Below the pieces are notes generated by a model, which saw nothing but the letters and a program-made list of their open reading frames with translations, was not told where the DNA came from and ran no database searches. A stretch of 64,000 nucleotides of DNA from Bacillota bacterium (GTDB taxonomy: Bacteria > Bacillota > Desulfotomaculia > Desulfotomaculales > Desulfohalotomaculaceae): the NCBI GenBank assembly GCA_009711615.1, contig VENI01000009.1:124001-188000 (forward strand), in the 5' to 3' direction. Of this stretch, positions 8,347 through 17,419 are shown piece after piece. The position numbers and the translations under genes are program-made. Each line of letters opens with the position of its first letter. Positions within the stretch are counted from its first letter, which is position 1.

Positions 8347-9465
8347 CTAAGCCATATTATTTCTGATAGTATCAATTTCATCTTCTTCCATCACTTTGAT
8401 TATCATTTTATCAGTGAATTCTATCAAATGTAAATCCATTGGCTTTTTATAATTGCGGCCGTTAGAATCATACAAAACCTTCACACGTGGGCTTAATGCC
8501 ATCCCCTTTTCTGTTTCCATTACCACTGCTATTTCACCGGTGTTCAGTTGTACTATCGTTCCAGCAGGATAAGCAGCTACATGGTCTAAAAATGCCTTTA
8601 CTATTTCATAACTAAAAAGATAATCACCAGATCCAGCTATCATCTCAAATGCCTCGTGAGGAAAAAAAGCCTTCCGATATACTCTATCGGCTGTAATAGC
8701 ATCATACATATCCACCAAGCCCACAATCTGAGCAAACTCGTGAATTTGACTTCCTGATAAACCTTGGGGGTAACCCTGTCCATTATAACGCTCATGGTGT
8801 TGATATGCGGCAACACATGAGGTAGCACTGATATTCATGTTTCCCCTTAGTATTTTATAACCCCATTGGGAATGGTTTTTAATAACATCAAACTCTTCAG
8901 CTGTTAATTTACCAGGTTTATTTAGTATAACTTGGGGTACTTTTATTTTGCCCACATCGTGTAGCATGGCACCAATCGCTAGTTTATGTAATCTTGTTTT
9001 GTCATAACCCATTGCCATACCGGTTATAAGGGCTAGCACACATACGTTTACTGAATGTCCAAATACATAGTCATCAGTGCTTCTAATATCACTTAAATTA
9101 ACCATAATATTTTTATTGCTAAATAAGTCATCCATAATGTCGTTTATTGAACCCAACACTTCCGAAGGAATAATAATGTTCTGAGATATATTATTATCTA
9201 TCTCCTTATTCAATATCTTTTTCACATTGCAGATTGCATTTAGTCGAGTTTCATCGGTAATAACATCATCAACCTCAAGTTCAGGAGTTAATACATCATG
9301 TATATATAGAGCTGGAACGCTAAGTTCTTTAAGTTTTTTAATGTATCGTTCATTAAGAATAACACCTGAATTTAAAAGTACTTGACGACTGCTACTGTAA
9401 ACTGAGCGGGCTAATTTCATTCCTGGTTTAATTTGGTCCATCCGTAGTTTTCTCAAAAATAACAC
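8347..9465 (-). CDS. HD-GYP domain cyclic-di-GMP phosphodiesterase
   Basis: 372-residue soluble protein. An N-terminal region of about 120 aa resembles the DUF3391-like segment often found before HD-GYP. The HD-GYP domain has HDVGK (metal His-Asp), GKLTAEEFDVIKNHS, HHERYNGQGYP (the GYP signature) and DMYDAIT. HD-GYP enzymes hydrolyse c-di-GMP to pGpG/GMP; none of the diagnostic residues is missing. No receiver or sensor domain is attached, so control is probably by the N-terminal domain. It has no close operon partner; two terminators lie upstream. Confidence 0.92.
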   Translation of the reverse strand: MLFLRKLRMDQIKPGMKLARSVYSSSRQVLLNSGVILNERYIKKLKELSVPALYIHDVLTPELEVDDVITDETRLNAICNVKKILNKEIDNNISQNIIIPSEVLGSINDIMDDLFSNKNIMVNLSDIRSTDDYVFGHSVNVCVLALITGMAMGYDKTRLHKLAIGAMLHDVGKIKVPQVILNKPGKLTAEEFDVIKNHSQWGYKILRGNMNISATSCVAAYQHHERYNGQGYPQGLSGSQIHEFAQIVGLVDMYDAITADRVYRKAFFPHEAFEMIAGSGDYLFSYEIVKAFLDHVAAYPAGTIVQLNTGEIAVVMETEKGMALSPRVKVLYDSNGRNYKKPMDLHLIEFTDKMIIKVMEEDEIDTIRNNMA

Positions 9466-9544
9466 CTCAGATGTGTATATTATGCAACTAATAATTTCTA
9501 CATAATTTTATCTACTCCTCCCTATATATTGTTATTTTTTGGCG

Positions 9545-9569
9545 AAAAAAAGACGCGGAAAGCCGCGCC
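9545..9569 (-). terminator. second terminator behind the sulfate operon
   Basis: On the minus strand GGCGCGG-CTTT-CCGCGTC (one G:T pair) is followed by seven T. It lies 165 bp beyond qmoB and isolates the HD-GYP gene. There is no gene between the two terminators. Confidence 0.75.
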
Positions 9570-9684
9570 TTAATAATTATTGCCAGTGGAAAATATACAA
9601 GTATACAGTTGATATTACTATTGACATATTGACATTATCATAAGCGGAAATGCAACTTTCATATAACCAATAAATGAACTTTAT

Positions 9685-9720
9685 CCAAAAAAATATGAGG
9701 CACCTTAATGGGTGCCTCAT
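9685..9720 (-). terminator. terminator of the sat-apr-qmo operon
   Basis: 10-bp perfect stem (9695-9704 with 9711-9720), 6-nt loop, then TATTTTTTT on the minus strand, 14 bp after the qmoB stop. Confidence 0.9.
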
Positions 9721-9733
9721 TGAATATATAATT

Positions 9734-11989
9734 TTAGAAGTCTTTCATTGGGTTTGGTCCCAATTCATCAAGTTCTTCTGCAAAGTCATCTAACATTTTA
9801 GGCAAGTTCATGTAATCCATAATATTTACTTCCACTGCTTTTACACGCTCAGATTCCAAGCCAAGTCTATCTAATGTTTCAGATACCTTGGAGAGACGGA
9901 TTTCAGCCAATTCACTACCTTTCATGAAGTGACACTGGTAATCATCCCCATGTTTACAACCAAGGAGCATAACACCGTCGTATCCTTCACTCATGGCATC
10001 AGCTATCCATACCAAGTTTAATGAACCAAGACATCTTACCGGAATAATACGTACCCATGGATTATATTTCAGACGATTGATACCAGCCATATCCAATGCA
10101 GGCACAGCATCATTTTCACAGGCGAATATCAGTATTCTTGGCATTTCTTCATCTTCTTCAGGCATTTCAATACCCTTAATCATGTTACCAATCATCGGAA
10201 CAGAGTAGTTCTTAAAGGAAACAATCCGTTCTGGACATGCACCCATGCAAGTACCACATCTGCGGCAACGTGTGGGGTTCGGAACTGGGTTGGTCTTTTC
10301 GTCCTCATTTATGGCACCGAAAGGACATTCTTCAGTACAGCGCTTACACTGAGTGCAGCGGTTAAGGTTAAACTCTGGATATGACAGATCACCGCTTCTC
10401 GGATGGATGGCTGCACCATTAGCGGTAGCCTCAACACATTGAATGGCTTTCAATGCAGCACCTGTAGCATCAGTAACTGCTTTCGCCATATCCATTGGCG
10501 CTCTAACTGTACCAGTAGCAAAAATACCAGTTCGGCGTGTTTCATAAGGGAAACATATAAAGTGTGAATCAGGGAATCCGTATTTTAAAGTAGGCAACTC
10601 TGGACCCTGTCTGTATTCCAAATTCAAGATGTCAGAAGCAATAATGGTATCAGGTGTTGCTTGTTCCTCTTCTTCAGAGGCAGCTGCCGCTTCATCATCA
10701 CCAACTTCTAATTCAACTTCTTGACCAAAGGCAGTTGTAGGTGCCATACCAGTAGCTAGCACAATTAAGTCAACACCGTCAATACCGGCCTTACCACCCA
10801 ACAACACGTCTTCAGATTCAAGAGTTAATGTACCGTCTCCATCCTCGTTGATGCTTGTGATATCACCCTTAATAAATACAGCACCAGTCTCCTGTATCTT
10901 CTTATAAAAGTGTTCATAGGTACCAGAAGTACGTATGTCTTTATAGAACACATAGGTCATAGCATCAGCATTTAATTCGCTTACATATGCAGCCTGTTTC
11001 ATACTTTCAATACAGCAAGCATGGGAGCAGTATGCTAAACGTTCAGCATCTCTGGATCCTGCACACTGTATAAAGGCAATCTTTTTTGCTTCCTGCCCGT
11101 CGGACGGACGAACAATTTTACCGTTCTTAGCCATTTCTTCCAGCTCAGCATGGGTAACAACATTTTTATAGTTACCATAACCCAGATGGGTTAAATTTTT
11201 AGCTTCAATAGGTTTAGAACCAGTGGCCAGAATAATAGAACCAACCCGTTCTGCTACCTCGCTGCCGCCAGCATCTATTGTAGCATCAAACATACCAGGT
11301 GCGCCGGCAATTTTTTTAATTTTTGCTGAGGTATATACAGTAACGTTAGGGTTTTCTTCAAGCTCTTTAGCCTTGGCTTCTACATCAGGATTTTCCAGTT
11401 CAGTATAAGGAGCATTAAGCGGAGTTACTTTATATAACTTGTTTAACCAACCGCCAATCTCATCTTCTCTCTCTACCAAAACAGTTTTATATCCAGCTTT
11501 TCCTGCTTCTAATGCTGCAGTAATACCAGCCATACCAGCACCTACAACTAGTATCGCTTTAGATACATCTTCAACCACATATGGTTCTACTGGTTGAGAA
11601 GCCTTAACTTTCGCATAGGCCATATGAATAACATCAGCAGCATGACGACCAGTGTGATCTTCTTCTTCATCAACTGCATCTTCAGCATCAGGTTCATGTA
11701 CCCATGCAACCTGTTCTCTAATGTTTGCACGCTCAACAATTTTGTCACTGCCAAAGTTAAATACATCATAGTTTACACGACTAGAGCAAGCAGCAATGAT
11801 TAAGGTGTTAATACCTTCTTCTTCAATATCCTTCTTAATCATTTCTACGCCTTCCTTACCACAGAGGAAGGAACTGGTTTGACAGGACTGAACACTATTT
11901 TCTTCAGCGGCTTCAGTTAGGGTATCAACATCCATTGCTTCACCGATACCGCAACCGGTACATATATATACACCATACTTTTTGTCCAT
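9734..11989 (-). CDS. qmoB: QmoB: HdrA-like FAD/iron-sulfur subunit of the quinone-interacting complex
   Basis: 751-aa flavoprotein related to heterodisulfide reductase A, working with QmoA between the reduced electron carrier pool and APS reductase. Domains: an N-terminal HdrA-type segment with CTGCG and further cysteines; FAD Rossmann fold (VVGAGMAGITAALEAG, about 147); two [4Fe-4S] ferredoxin motifs CTQCKRCTEECP and CRRCGTCMGACP (about 545-600); and a C-terminal MvhD/FlpD-like domain with Cys clusters RCLGS and GCKHGDDYQCH. A Glu/Asp/Ala-rich insertion near residues 425-445 is unusual. It starts 4 bp after the qmoA stop with a GGAGG site shared with that stop region. Confidence 0.95.
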   Translation of the reverse strand: MDKKYGVYICTGCGIGEAMDVDTLTEAAEENSVQSCQTSSFLCGKEGVEMIKKDIEEEGINTLIIAACSSRVNYDVFNFGSDKIVERANIREQVAWVHEPDAEDAVDEEEDHTGRHAADVIHMAYAKVKASQPVEPYVVEDVSKAILVVGAGMAGITAALEAGKAGYKTVLVEREDEIGGWLNKLYKVTPLNAPYTELENPDVEAKAKELEENPNVTVYTSAKIKKIAGAPGMFDATIDAGGSEVAERVGSIILATGSKPIEAKNLTHLGYGNYKNVVTHAELEEMAKNGKIVRPSDGQEAKKIAFIQCAGSRDAERLAYCSHACCIESMKQAAYVSELNADAMTYVFYKDIRTSGTYEHFYKKIQETGAVFIKGDITSINEDGDGTLTLESEDVLLGGKAGIDGVDLIVLATGMAPTTAFGQEVELEVGDDEAAAASEEEEQATPDTIIASDILNLEYRQGPELPTLKYGFPDSHFICFPYETRRTGIFATGTVRAPMDMAKAVTDATGAALKAIQCVEATANGAAIHPRSGDLSYPEFNLNRCTQCKRCTEECPFGAINEDEKTNPVPNPTRCRRCGTCMGACPERIVSFKNYSVPMIGNMIKGIEMPEEDEEMPRILIFACENDAVPALDMAGINRLKYNPWVRIIPVRCLGSLNLVWIADAMSEGYDGVMLLGCKHGDDYQCHFMKGSELAEIRLSKVSETLDRLGLESERVKAVEVNIMDYMNLPKMLDDFAEELDELGPNPMKDF

Positions 11990-11993
11990 TTTC

Positions 11994-13247
11994 CTACCTC
12001 CTCACCGTAGATTGTATAGCCCTAAGCACAGCAGCGGTGGCATCTTGAACGGAAGTAGCTACGTCACCAGGCTTCCGTGTACATCCAGCGGCATATATGC
12101 CAGGTGTTGGAGGTCCTGCAATCACAAAGCCATCTACATCATAATTCAGCTCGGCAGGAACTTTCACTTCAGCTGTAGCTGGTTCCATACCGGTGGCCAG
12201 CACAACCATGTCATATTCCAAGGTTTCAATTTCCTGGGTGAACTGATTTTCAGCTAATACCAATAGGTTATTTGTTTCCGGAACCTCTTTTATTTCACTG
12301 GGCTTACCCTTGATAAGGTTTACATCTTTCTCATCTATCACTTTCTGATAGTAATCTTCATGTTTACCCATAGCACGAATATCCATAAAGTAAATTGTTA
12401 TATTAGCATCAGGGTATTGCTCTCTCACATAGTTAACATGTTTTAAAGTTGCCATACAGCATACTGAAGAACAGGTTTTTAAGTGATTCTCATCCCTAGA
12501 TCCGGCACATTGTACAAAGGCTATATTTTTTGGTTCTGACTTGTCAGATGGCCTTAAAATTTTACCTTCGTTAGGTCCAGTCAAGGCTGCCATCCGCTCC
12601 ATAGCAATATTGGATATAACGTTTACAAAGCGGCCACCGCCATAGTTACTTAACTTACTGATATCATAAGATTTCCAACCGGTTGCCCAGATTATTGAAC
12701 CTACATTTACCTTCATGGGCTTAGATTCCATCTTCAGGTCGATGGCATTATATTCACATGCTTCAACGCACTTGCCACAGGAATCACCCTGGCAGGCATC
12801 AGCATCAATTGCATATTTCATTGGAAAAGCAAAAGGATGAGCAAGATATATAGCCTTGGTCTTGCTAAGGCCTAAGTTAAACTCATCATCTCTCTCTGCT
12901 GGGCATGCCTCAACACATTTATTACAACCGGTACAGTTTTCGTTTACATAACGAGGTTTCAGGTTAATAGTAGCCTCGAAATTACCCTCTTCACCGGAGA
13001 TACTTTCTACTTCAGCTAATGTTAACACATTAATTTTTGGGTTTTTCTTAATTCTTTGGTAGTTTATTTCCAAACCACAGTTTGGAGGACACATTTTAGG
13101 GAAGTATTGATTAATTTGCGATACTTTACCGCCTAGGTATGAATTTTTCTCTACCAGAAAAACTTCACAACCAGCTTCTGCAGCTTCAACAGCAGCAGTA
13201 ATACCGCTCATTCCTCCACCTACAACTAGTACACTTTTATTACCCAT
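11994..13247 (-). CDS. qmoA: QmoA: HdrA-like FAD/iron-sulfur subunit
   Basis: 417-aa HdrA-like flavoprotein of the Qmo complex. FAD fold at the N-terminus (VVGGGMSGITAAVEAAE), then CPPNC, a ferredoxin motif CTGCNKCVEACP and an atypical second cluster motif CQGDSCGKCVEACE. It ends with the FAD-binding ATGMEPATAE and APGIYAAGC-like C-terminal stretch (TPGIYAAGC). It is separated from aprA by 196 bp that hold a strong hairpin. Its downstream partner qmoB is almost contiguous. In Gram-positive sulfate reducers the membrane subunit QmoC is replaced by HdrBC; here hdrCB is upstream of sat. Confidence 0.95.
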   Translation of the reverse strand: MGNKSVLVVGGGMSGITAAVEAAEAGCEVFLVEKNSYLGGKVSQINQYFPKMCPPNCGLEINYQRIKKNPKINVLTLAEVESISGEEGNFEATINLKPRYVNENCTGCNKCVEACPAERDDEFNLGLSKTKAIYLAHPFAFPMKYAIDADACQGDSCGKCVEACEYNAIDLKMESKPMKVNVGSIIWATGWKSYDISKLSNYGGGRFVNVISNIAMERMAALTGPNEGKILRPSDKSEPKNIAFVQCAGSRDENHLKTCSSVCCMATLKHVNYVREQYPDANITIYFMDIRAMGKHEDYYQKVIDEKDVNLIKGKPSEIKEVPETNNLLVLAENQFTQEIETLEYDMVVLATGMEPATAEVKVPAELNYDVDGFVIAGPPTPGIYAAGCTRKPGDVATSVQDATAAVLRAIQSTVRR

Positions 13248-13400
13248 TATTTCACCCCTATTCCAGTTGTTGTTGAATAGGCCTATTCACAAACAAACTA
13301 AATTTGTTTTCTGCTTCTCCAGTTGATATCTCTGGCAAGCGCGGCGCAACACTTATTTTAAATATACTGTGAAAAATAACACATCCATCTGTTCTAAAGA

Positions 13401-13429
13401 GTGGCCCGTGACCATCGGCCACGGGCCAC
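13401..13429 (-). promoter_or_regulatory. strong hairpin between aprA and qmoA (no T-run)
   Basis: Arms 13401-13410 and 13420-13429 (GTGGCCCGTG/CACGGGCCAC) extended inward by CC/GG; very GC-rich for this genome. No oligo-T follows, so it is more likely an mRNA-stabilising or partial-termination element that sets AprBA above Qmo levels than a full terminator. Confidence 0.6.
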
Positions 13430-13443
13430 ATTTCGCTATTTAA

Positions 13444-15324
13444 TTAATCAAGCAGTCTAACGATGTCTTTCTTAAATACGTCCCATTCTCCGTTTTCTGG
13501 GTTGAACTTACAGTTAACGAAGGTGAGCCAGTTTTCTTCATCAATCTTAGGTGTATCAGTACGGAAGTAGTATCCAGGGAAACGTGTCTCTTCACGGAAC
13601 AATACTGTTTGAATGTGAGCTTCAGCTTGTAATGTTCTGTGGATGTTTTCCCAACATCTCATCAACTCGTGCAGATCACGAGCAGCCAGTTTCTCGGAAT
13701 CTTCCTTCAGCATGGTCAGATATTCATAACCTTTTTCCAGTAGAGCTTTACTGGTCTTGAAGGCTGCAGAACAACCACCAGCATACTCGTCCATTATCTT
13801 TTGTAAACGGAACATGTACTGCTTAGGTACAATGTACTCTGGGTTTACATCAGGATCTGTGGTGAAGTCTTTATTCTCTTCAAATACCTTCATAGGCTTG
13901 AGAACCTTTTCTTTCAATGCTTCTACTTTAGCAGCATCAATGTTTGGTTCTTCGGTGTTTTCTACACAATACTTAACCATAGCCTTACCAGCGATACGTC
14001 CTTCAGCGTGGGAGCCGGAGGAGAACTTGTGGCTGGAAGCACCAGAAGCGTCACCAGCTGCAAACAGACCCTTAACAGTAGTCATGTTCTCATAGCCCCA
14101 CTTGTACTCATCTGGAGCACAATCTTCAGGACCAGATACCCAAGCACCGGAACCACCAGAGTGTGAACCAATAAAGTAAGGCTCAGCAGCAGCGATCTCA
14201 GAAGCTTTTTCCTCTGGAGCGATATTGCAAGCAGCCCACAGGATAGCCTGTGATACAGTCATGTCCAAGAAATCTTCCCAAGCTTCGCTTTCCAAAGCCT
14301 TCATTTTCTTCTTGAATGCTTTCTTGTCATCCTTATAGTCAGCAGCCAAGTTAGCAATAGCATCAGCAGTCTGCATGTAGATAGGTCCTAAACCTTCTTC
14401 TACATCCAGCATACCGAGGTAGTTACGCAAGTTAGCAGGAATTGGCTTAACTTTGCCGTATTCACCCCAGTTTTCCAGCTCAGGACGACGCTCTACCATG
14501 TACTCTCCGCCATCAGCGTTAGTAGCTTTTGACTTAAAGAGCAAGAACCAAGCACCTACAGGACCATAAGCATCCTTAAAGCGTACAGGGATGAAACGAA
14601 CTTCCTGACAAGTCATTTCAGCACCAGCAGCCATGGTGAAGTAAGCTGAAGAACCGGAGCTGAATGGTGGATACCAGGAACGGCCTAAACCTTCACCAGT
14701 GGAACGAGGCTTAAATACTCCAACGCAACCGCCCATTCCAGCTAATACAGTTTTAGCCTTGAATACATATATCTTTTCTTCACGGGTGCTGAAACCGATA
14801 GCACCAGCAATTCTGTCACCGTCCATGATAGGCTCTACGATGTATACACGCTCGTAGATGTTGTCAGTGCCAAGAGCATTCTTAGCAGCTTCAGCAACAA
14901 TTACCTTGTAGGATTCACCGTTCAGCATGATCTGCCAACGACCACCACGAACATAATTACCTTCATCATTAGTCCAGATAGGTAGTCCCCACTTTTCAAA
15001 CAAGTGAACGGAGGAGTCAACGTGACGAGCAATGTTATAAACTAAGTCATCACGGGCAATGCCCATCAAGTCGTTCTTAACATAGTGAACGTAATCTTCT
15101 ACAGTGTTTTCGCCTTTAGCCAGACCTAAGTACTGGTTAATAGCGGACAAACCCATGGCTACAGCACCAGAACGGTCCATAGCAGCTTTATCTACCAGGG
15201 TTACTTTTAAACCCTGCTTTTCTGCCCAGTAAGCAGCTTCTACAGCAGCACCACAACAAGCCATACCACCGCCGAGAAGTAGAATATCAGTTTTAACTTC
15301 AACAGTTTCAAAGTTAACCGGCAT
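13444..15324 (-). CDS. aprA: adenylylsulfate (APS) reductase alpha subunit
   Basis: Cytoplasmic FAD enzyme that reduces adenosine 5'-phosphosulfate to sulfite and AMP with AprB, the committed step of dissimilatory sulfate reduction. At 626 aa it has the fumarate-reductase-like FAD fold (LLLGGGMACCGAAVEAA), DRSGAVAMGLSAINQY, the substrate-channel segment RSWYPPFSSGS, and GDASGASSHKFSSGSHAEGR. The C-terminal domain has the family's WENIHRTLQAEAH-type sequence. Full length. It starts with an AGAAGGAGG site 58 bp after aprB. Codon choice looks like that of a highly expressed gene (repeated GCA/GAA/AAG runs). Confidence 0.98.
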   Translation of the reverse strand: MPVNFETVEVKTDILLLGGGMACCGAAVEAAYWAEKQGLKVTLVDKAAMDRSGAVAMGLSAINQYLGLAKGENTVEDYVHYVKNDLMGIARDDLVYNIARHVDSSVHLFEKWGLPIWTNDEGNYVRGGRWQIMLNGESYKVIVAEAAKNALGTDNIYERVYIVEPIMDGDRIAGAIGFSTREEKIYVFKAKTVLAGMGGCVGVFKPRSTGEGLGRSWYPPFSSGSSAYFTMAAGAEMTCQEVRFIPVRFKDAYGPVGAWFLLFKSKATNADGGEYMVERRPELENWGEYGKVKPIPANLRNYLGMLDVEEGLGPIYMQTADAIANLAADYKDDKKAFKKKMKALESEAWEDFLDMTVSQAILWAACNIAPEEKASEIAAAEPYFIGSHSGGSGAWVSGPEDCAPDEYKWGYENMTTVKGLFAAGDASGASSHKFSSGSHAEGRIAGKAMVKYCVENTEEPNIDAAKVEALKEKVLKPMKVFEENKDFTTDPDVNPEYIVPKQYMFRLQKIMDEYAGGCSAAFKTSKALLEKGYEYLTMLKEDSEKLAARDLHELMRCWENIHRTLQAEAHIQTVLFREETRFPGYYFRTDTPKIDEENWLTFVNCKFNPENGEWDVFKKDIVRLLD

Positions 15325-15382
15325 TATATTAACCTCCTTCTTAAATTCGTAATCATTTAATATTTTAGATAATTAGTTAAAA

Positions 15383-15826
15383 TTACTTCTTCAGTGTTGG
15401 AAGCTCATCCAAGCCGATTGATTCTGGCTCAGTAAACAGAACAGGGCTGTTCAAATCGTCTTGGTCTGCAGTGTAGCCACCAGCAGGTACTGCAGCACCT
15501 TCCTCAGTAGTTCTGATGGGGAACTTGAAGCGTTTTACGCTACCATTACGGAACTTAACAGTCCACATAATGCTGTCAGAGCTTCTCAGTGGTACAGCAC
15601 TGGCACCCATGGGTACAAAGTCAGCATAACCACGAACATCAATAGCTTGTTGTGGGCAAATCTTCACACAGCAATAACATTCCCAACACATTGCTACATC
15701 ACGGTTATAAGCCTTCATCTTATCTCTGTCCAGTAACATCAGGTCGTTAGGGCAAATATACATGCAAGCGGTTTTATCTTGCCCTTTGCAGCCATCGCAC
15801 TTTTCTTGAATTACATAACTAGGCAT
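15383..15826 (-). CDS. aprB: APS reductase beta subunit (two [4Fe-4S] clusters)
   Basis: 147-aa iron-sulfur subunit passing electrons to the FAD of AprA. Ferredoxin motifs: CDGCKGQDKTACMYICP with the known inserted loop, and CWECYCCVKICP. The C-terminal tail (ending with DELPTLKK) wraps around AprA in known structures. It is preceded by AGGAGG and by 164 bp with two small hairpins after sat, suggesting processing or an extra promoter. The order aprB-aprA is normal. Confidence 0.98.
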   Translation of the reverse strand: MPSYVIQEKCDGCKGQDKTACMYICPNDLMLLDRDKMKAYNRDVAMCWECYCCVKICPQQAIDVRGYADFVPMGASAVPLRSSDSIMWTVKFRNGSVKRFKFPIRTTEEGAAVPAGGYTADQDDLNSPVLFTEPESIGLDELPTLKK

Positions 15827-15871
15827 AATTTAACCTCCTATTCCCATATTTTTTTTAGTATTAGAGGTTAT

Positions 15872-15919
15872 GGGAGAGAGCGGATTGTTTTAATCTGTGA
15901 CACGATCCTTTACTCTCCC
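15872..15919 (-). promoter_or_regulatory. long hairpin in the sat-aprB spacer
   Basis: Outer stem GGGAGAG (15872-15878) with CTCTCCC (15913-15919), an inner GGAT/ATCC, and no T-run. With the smaller AAGGCA-ATA-TGCCTT hairpin near 15940-15955 it forms a structured leader for aprBA. A processing role is inferred. Confidence 0.4.
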
Positions 15920-15990
15920 TGTCCTCCACTTTAATACAAGGCATATTGCCTTTTTATGAAGCAGCTGTAGCTGCAACATCTCTCAGGGTA

Positions 15991-17157
15991 TTACTTAAGG
16001 CCTTGGTAGTATTCGGTAAGGATTTCCAGAACTTCCTTACGACCAAACTCAAGCGGTGGCAGTTCTCCAGCAGCAAACATTGCACGAACTTTAGTACCGC
16101 TGATAGCTACACGATCTTCTGGACCGTGTGGGCAGGTCTTTTCTGTGGCCATACCCATACACTTCTTGCAGTAGTAGGCAGCAGTAACCTTAATAGGCTG
16201 ACAACCAATTTCACCAGGCTTAAACTGATCAAACATTTCTTGTGCTTGGTAAGATGTATAATAATCACCAACACCAGCGTGGTCACGACCAATTAAGATA
16301 TGACTGCAACCAAAGTTCTGACGGAAAATTGCGTGTAGGATAGCTTCGCTAGGACCTGCATAACGCATTTCCATTGGGTACACACGCATTTCTACGTGAT
16401 TTGGATTAAAGTAGTTTTCCATATGCGCTTGATAAGCTTTAAAACGAACTTCTGCTGGAATGTCTCCAGCCTTCAGCTTACCAACGATTGGGTGAATGAA
16501 CAGACCATCACAAACTTCCATACCAATCTTGCACAGGAACTCATGTGAACGGTGTAATGGGTTACGGGTTTGGAAAGCTGCTACAGTGTTCCATCCCTTT
16601 TCTTCAAACAGTTTACGAGTTTCTGACGGATGAGCGTAGAAATCTGAGTACTGTGAAGCATATCCAAGCTCGCTAAATGTTACTAATGAACCACCAACAT
16701 TGATATTACCTTGGCTCATTACTTTTTGTGCACCAGCATGCTCAGCATCATCTGTAAAGAAAACTTCTTTACATTCTTTTGCCTTGTCGTATTCATACTT
16801 GTCTTCTACAGTAAGAATACCAACATAGATACCTGACTCATCGTCTACTAGGGCCACTTCTTGGCCTTCTTTGAGTTCAGCAGCTTGTTCTTCAGTTACG
16901 GATAGTGTAATAGGGATAGGCCATGCTAGACCATTTGCAAGGTGCTTGGTGTTAACAACACTTTCATAGTCCTTTTTGTTCATGAAACCAGTTAGCGGGC
17001 TGAAAGCACCCATACCCAGCATTAGAGCGTCGGAAGTTTCCCGGGAACTCATGCGAACAACAGGTAGAGTCTTCGCCTTGGCTTCTAATTCGGGGCGCTG
17101 CTCCTTAGGTGCAAGCACTGGAGTCAGTTTCCCACCATGGGGTTGGATTAAAGCCAT
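15991..17157 (-). CDS. sat: sulfate adenylyltransferase (ATP sulfurylase)
   Basis: Activates sulfate with ATP to APS, the first step of sulfate respiration. 388 aa, the compact prokaryotic dissimilatory form. It has an N-terminal PUA-like domain, then the nucleotide motifs RNPLHRSHE (QTRNPLHR) and GRDHAGVGDYY. A late Cys cluster CKKCMGMATEKTCPH probably binds zinc. The start ATG has AAAGGAGG at good spacing. It is separated from hdrB by 262 bp that carry nested inverted repeats, so it may have its own promoter. Confidence 0.98.
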   Translation of the reverse strand: MALIQPHGGKLTPVLAPKEQRPELEAKAKTLPVVRMSSRETSDALMLGMGAFSPLTGFMNKKDYESVVNTKHLANGLAWPIPITLSVTEEQAAELKEGQEVALVDDESGIYVGILTVEDKYEYDKAKECKEVFFTDDAEHAGAQKVMSQGNINVGGSLVTFSELGYASQYSDFYAHPSETRKLFEEKGWNTVAAFQTRNPLHRSHEFLCKIGMEVCDGLFIHPIVGKLKAGDIPAEVRFKAYQAHMENYFNPNHVEMRVYPMEMRYAGPSEAILHAIFRQNFGCSHILIGRDHAGVGDYYTSYQAQEMFDQFKPGEIGCQPIKVTAAYYCKKCMGMATEKTCPHGPEDRVAISGTKVRAMFAAGELPPLEFGRKEVLEILTEYYQGLK

Positions 17158-17209
17158 ATTTGATGTACCTCCTTTAAGGATATGTTAATTAATAAACTAT
17201 ATAATTTAT

Positions 17210-17279
17210 ACACTACAAAATTTGTCGGTTTGTGAAGGTTAATTCAGTCACAAGCTACGGTAAAAAAATAATGTAGTGT
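17210..17279. promoter_or_regulatory. nested inverted repeats upstream of sat
   Basis: Outer arms ACACTACA (17210-17217) and TGTAGTGT (17272-17279) enclose inner arms TTGTGA (17230-17235) and TCACAA (17248-17253). TTGTGA/TCACAA half sites are the type bound by CRP/FNR-family HcpR and by Rex in sulfate reducers, but the 12-bp spacing is not the usual one for either. It could also fold as a leader RNA. No convincing -35/-10 pair was identified. Confidence 0.4.
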
Positions 17280-17419
17280 TAAATCAGCCAAGTTCTTGTG
17301 AATAAAGTAACTTATTGCATCGTTCTATCTATTTTATTTAATACCTTTAATTATATATTCGGTATTCACTTTAAAAACTCCTGCTAAGTTTGGAGAATTT
17401 TTTATTTTAATATTATTTT

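Noticed and set aside
17219-17262. Canonical Rex or HcpR operator upstream of sat
   Set aside because: Half sites match but the spacing (12 bp) fits neither the Rex (TTGTGAA-N4) nor the HcpR (N6) palindrome, so only a generic regulatory call is kept.
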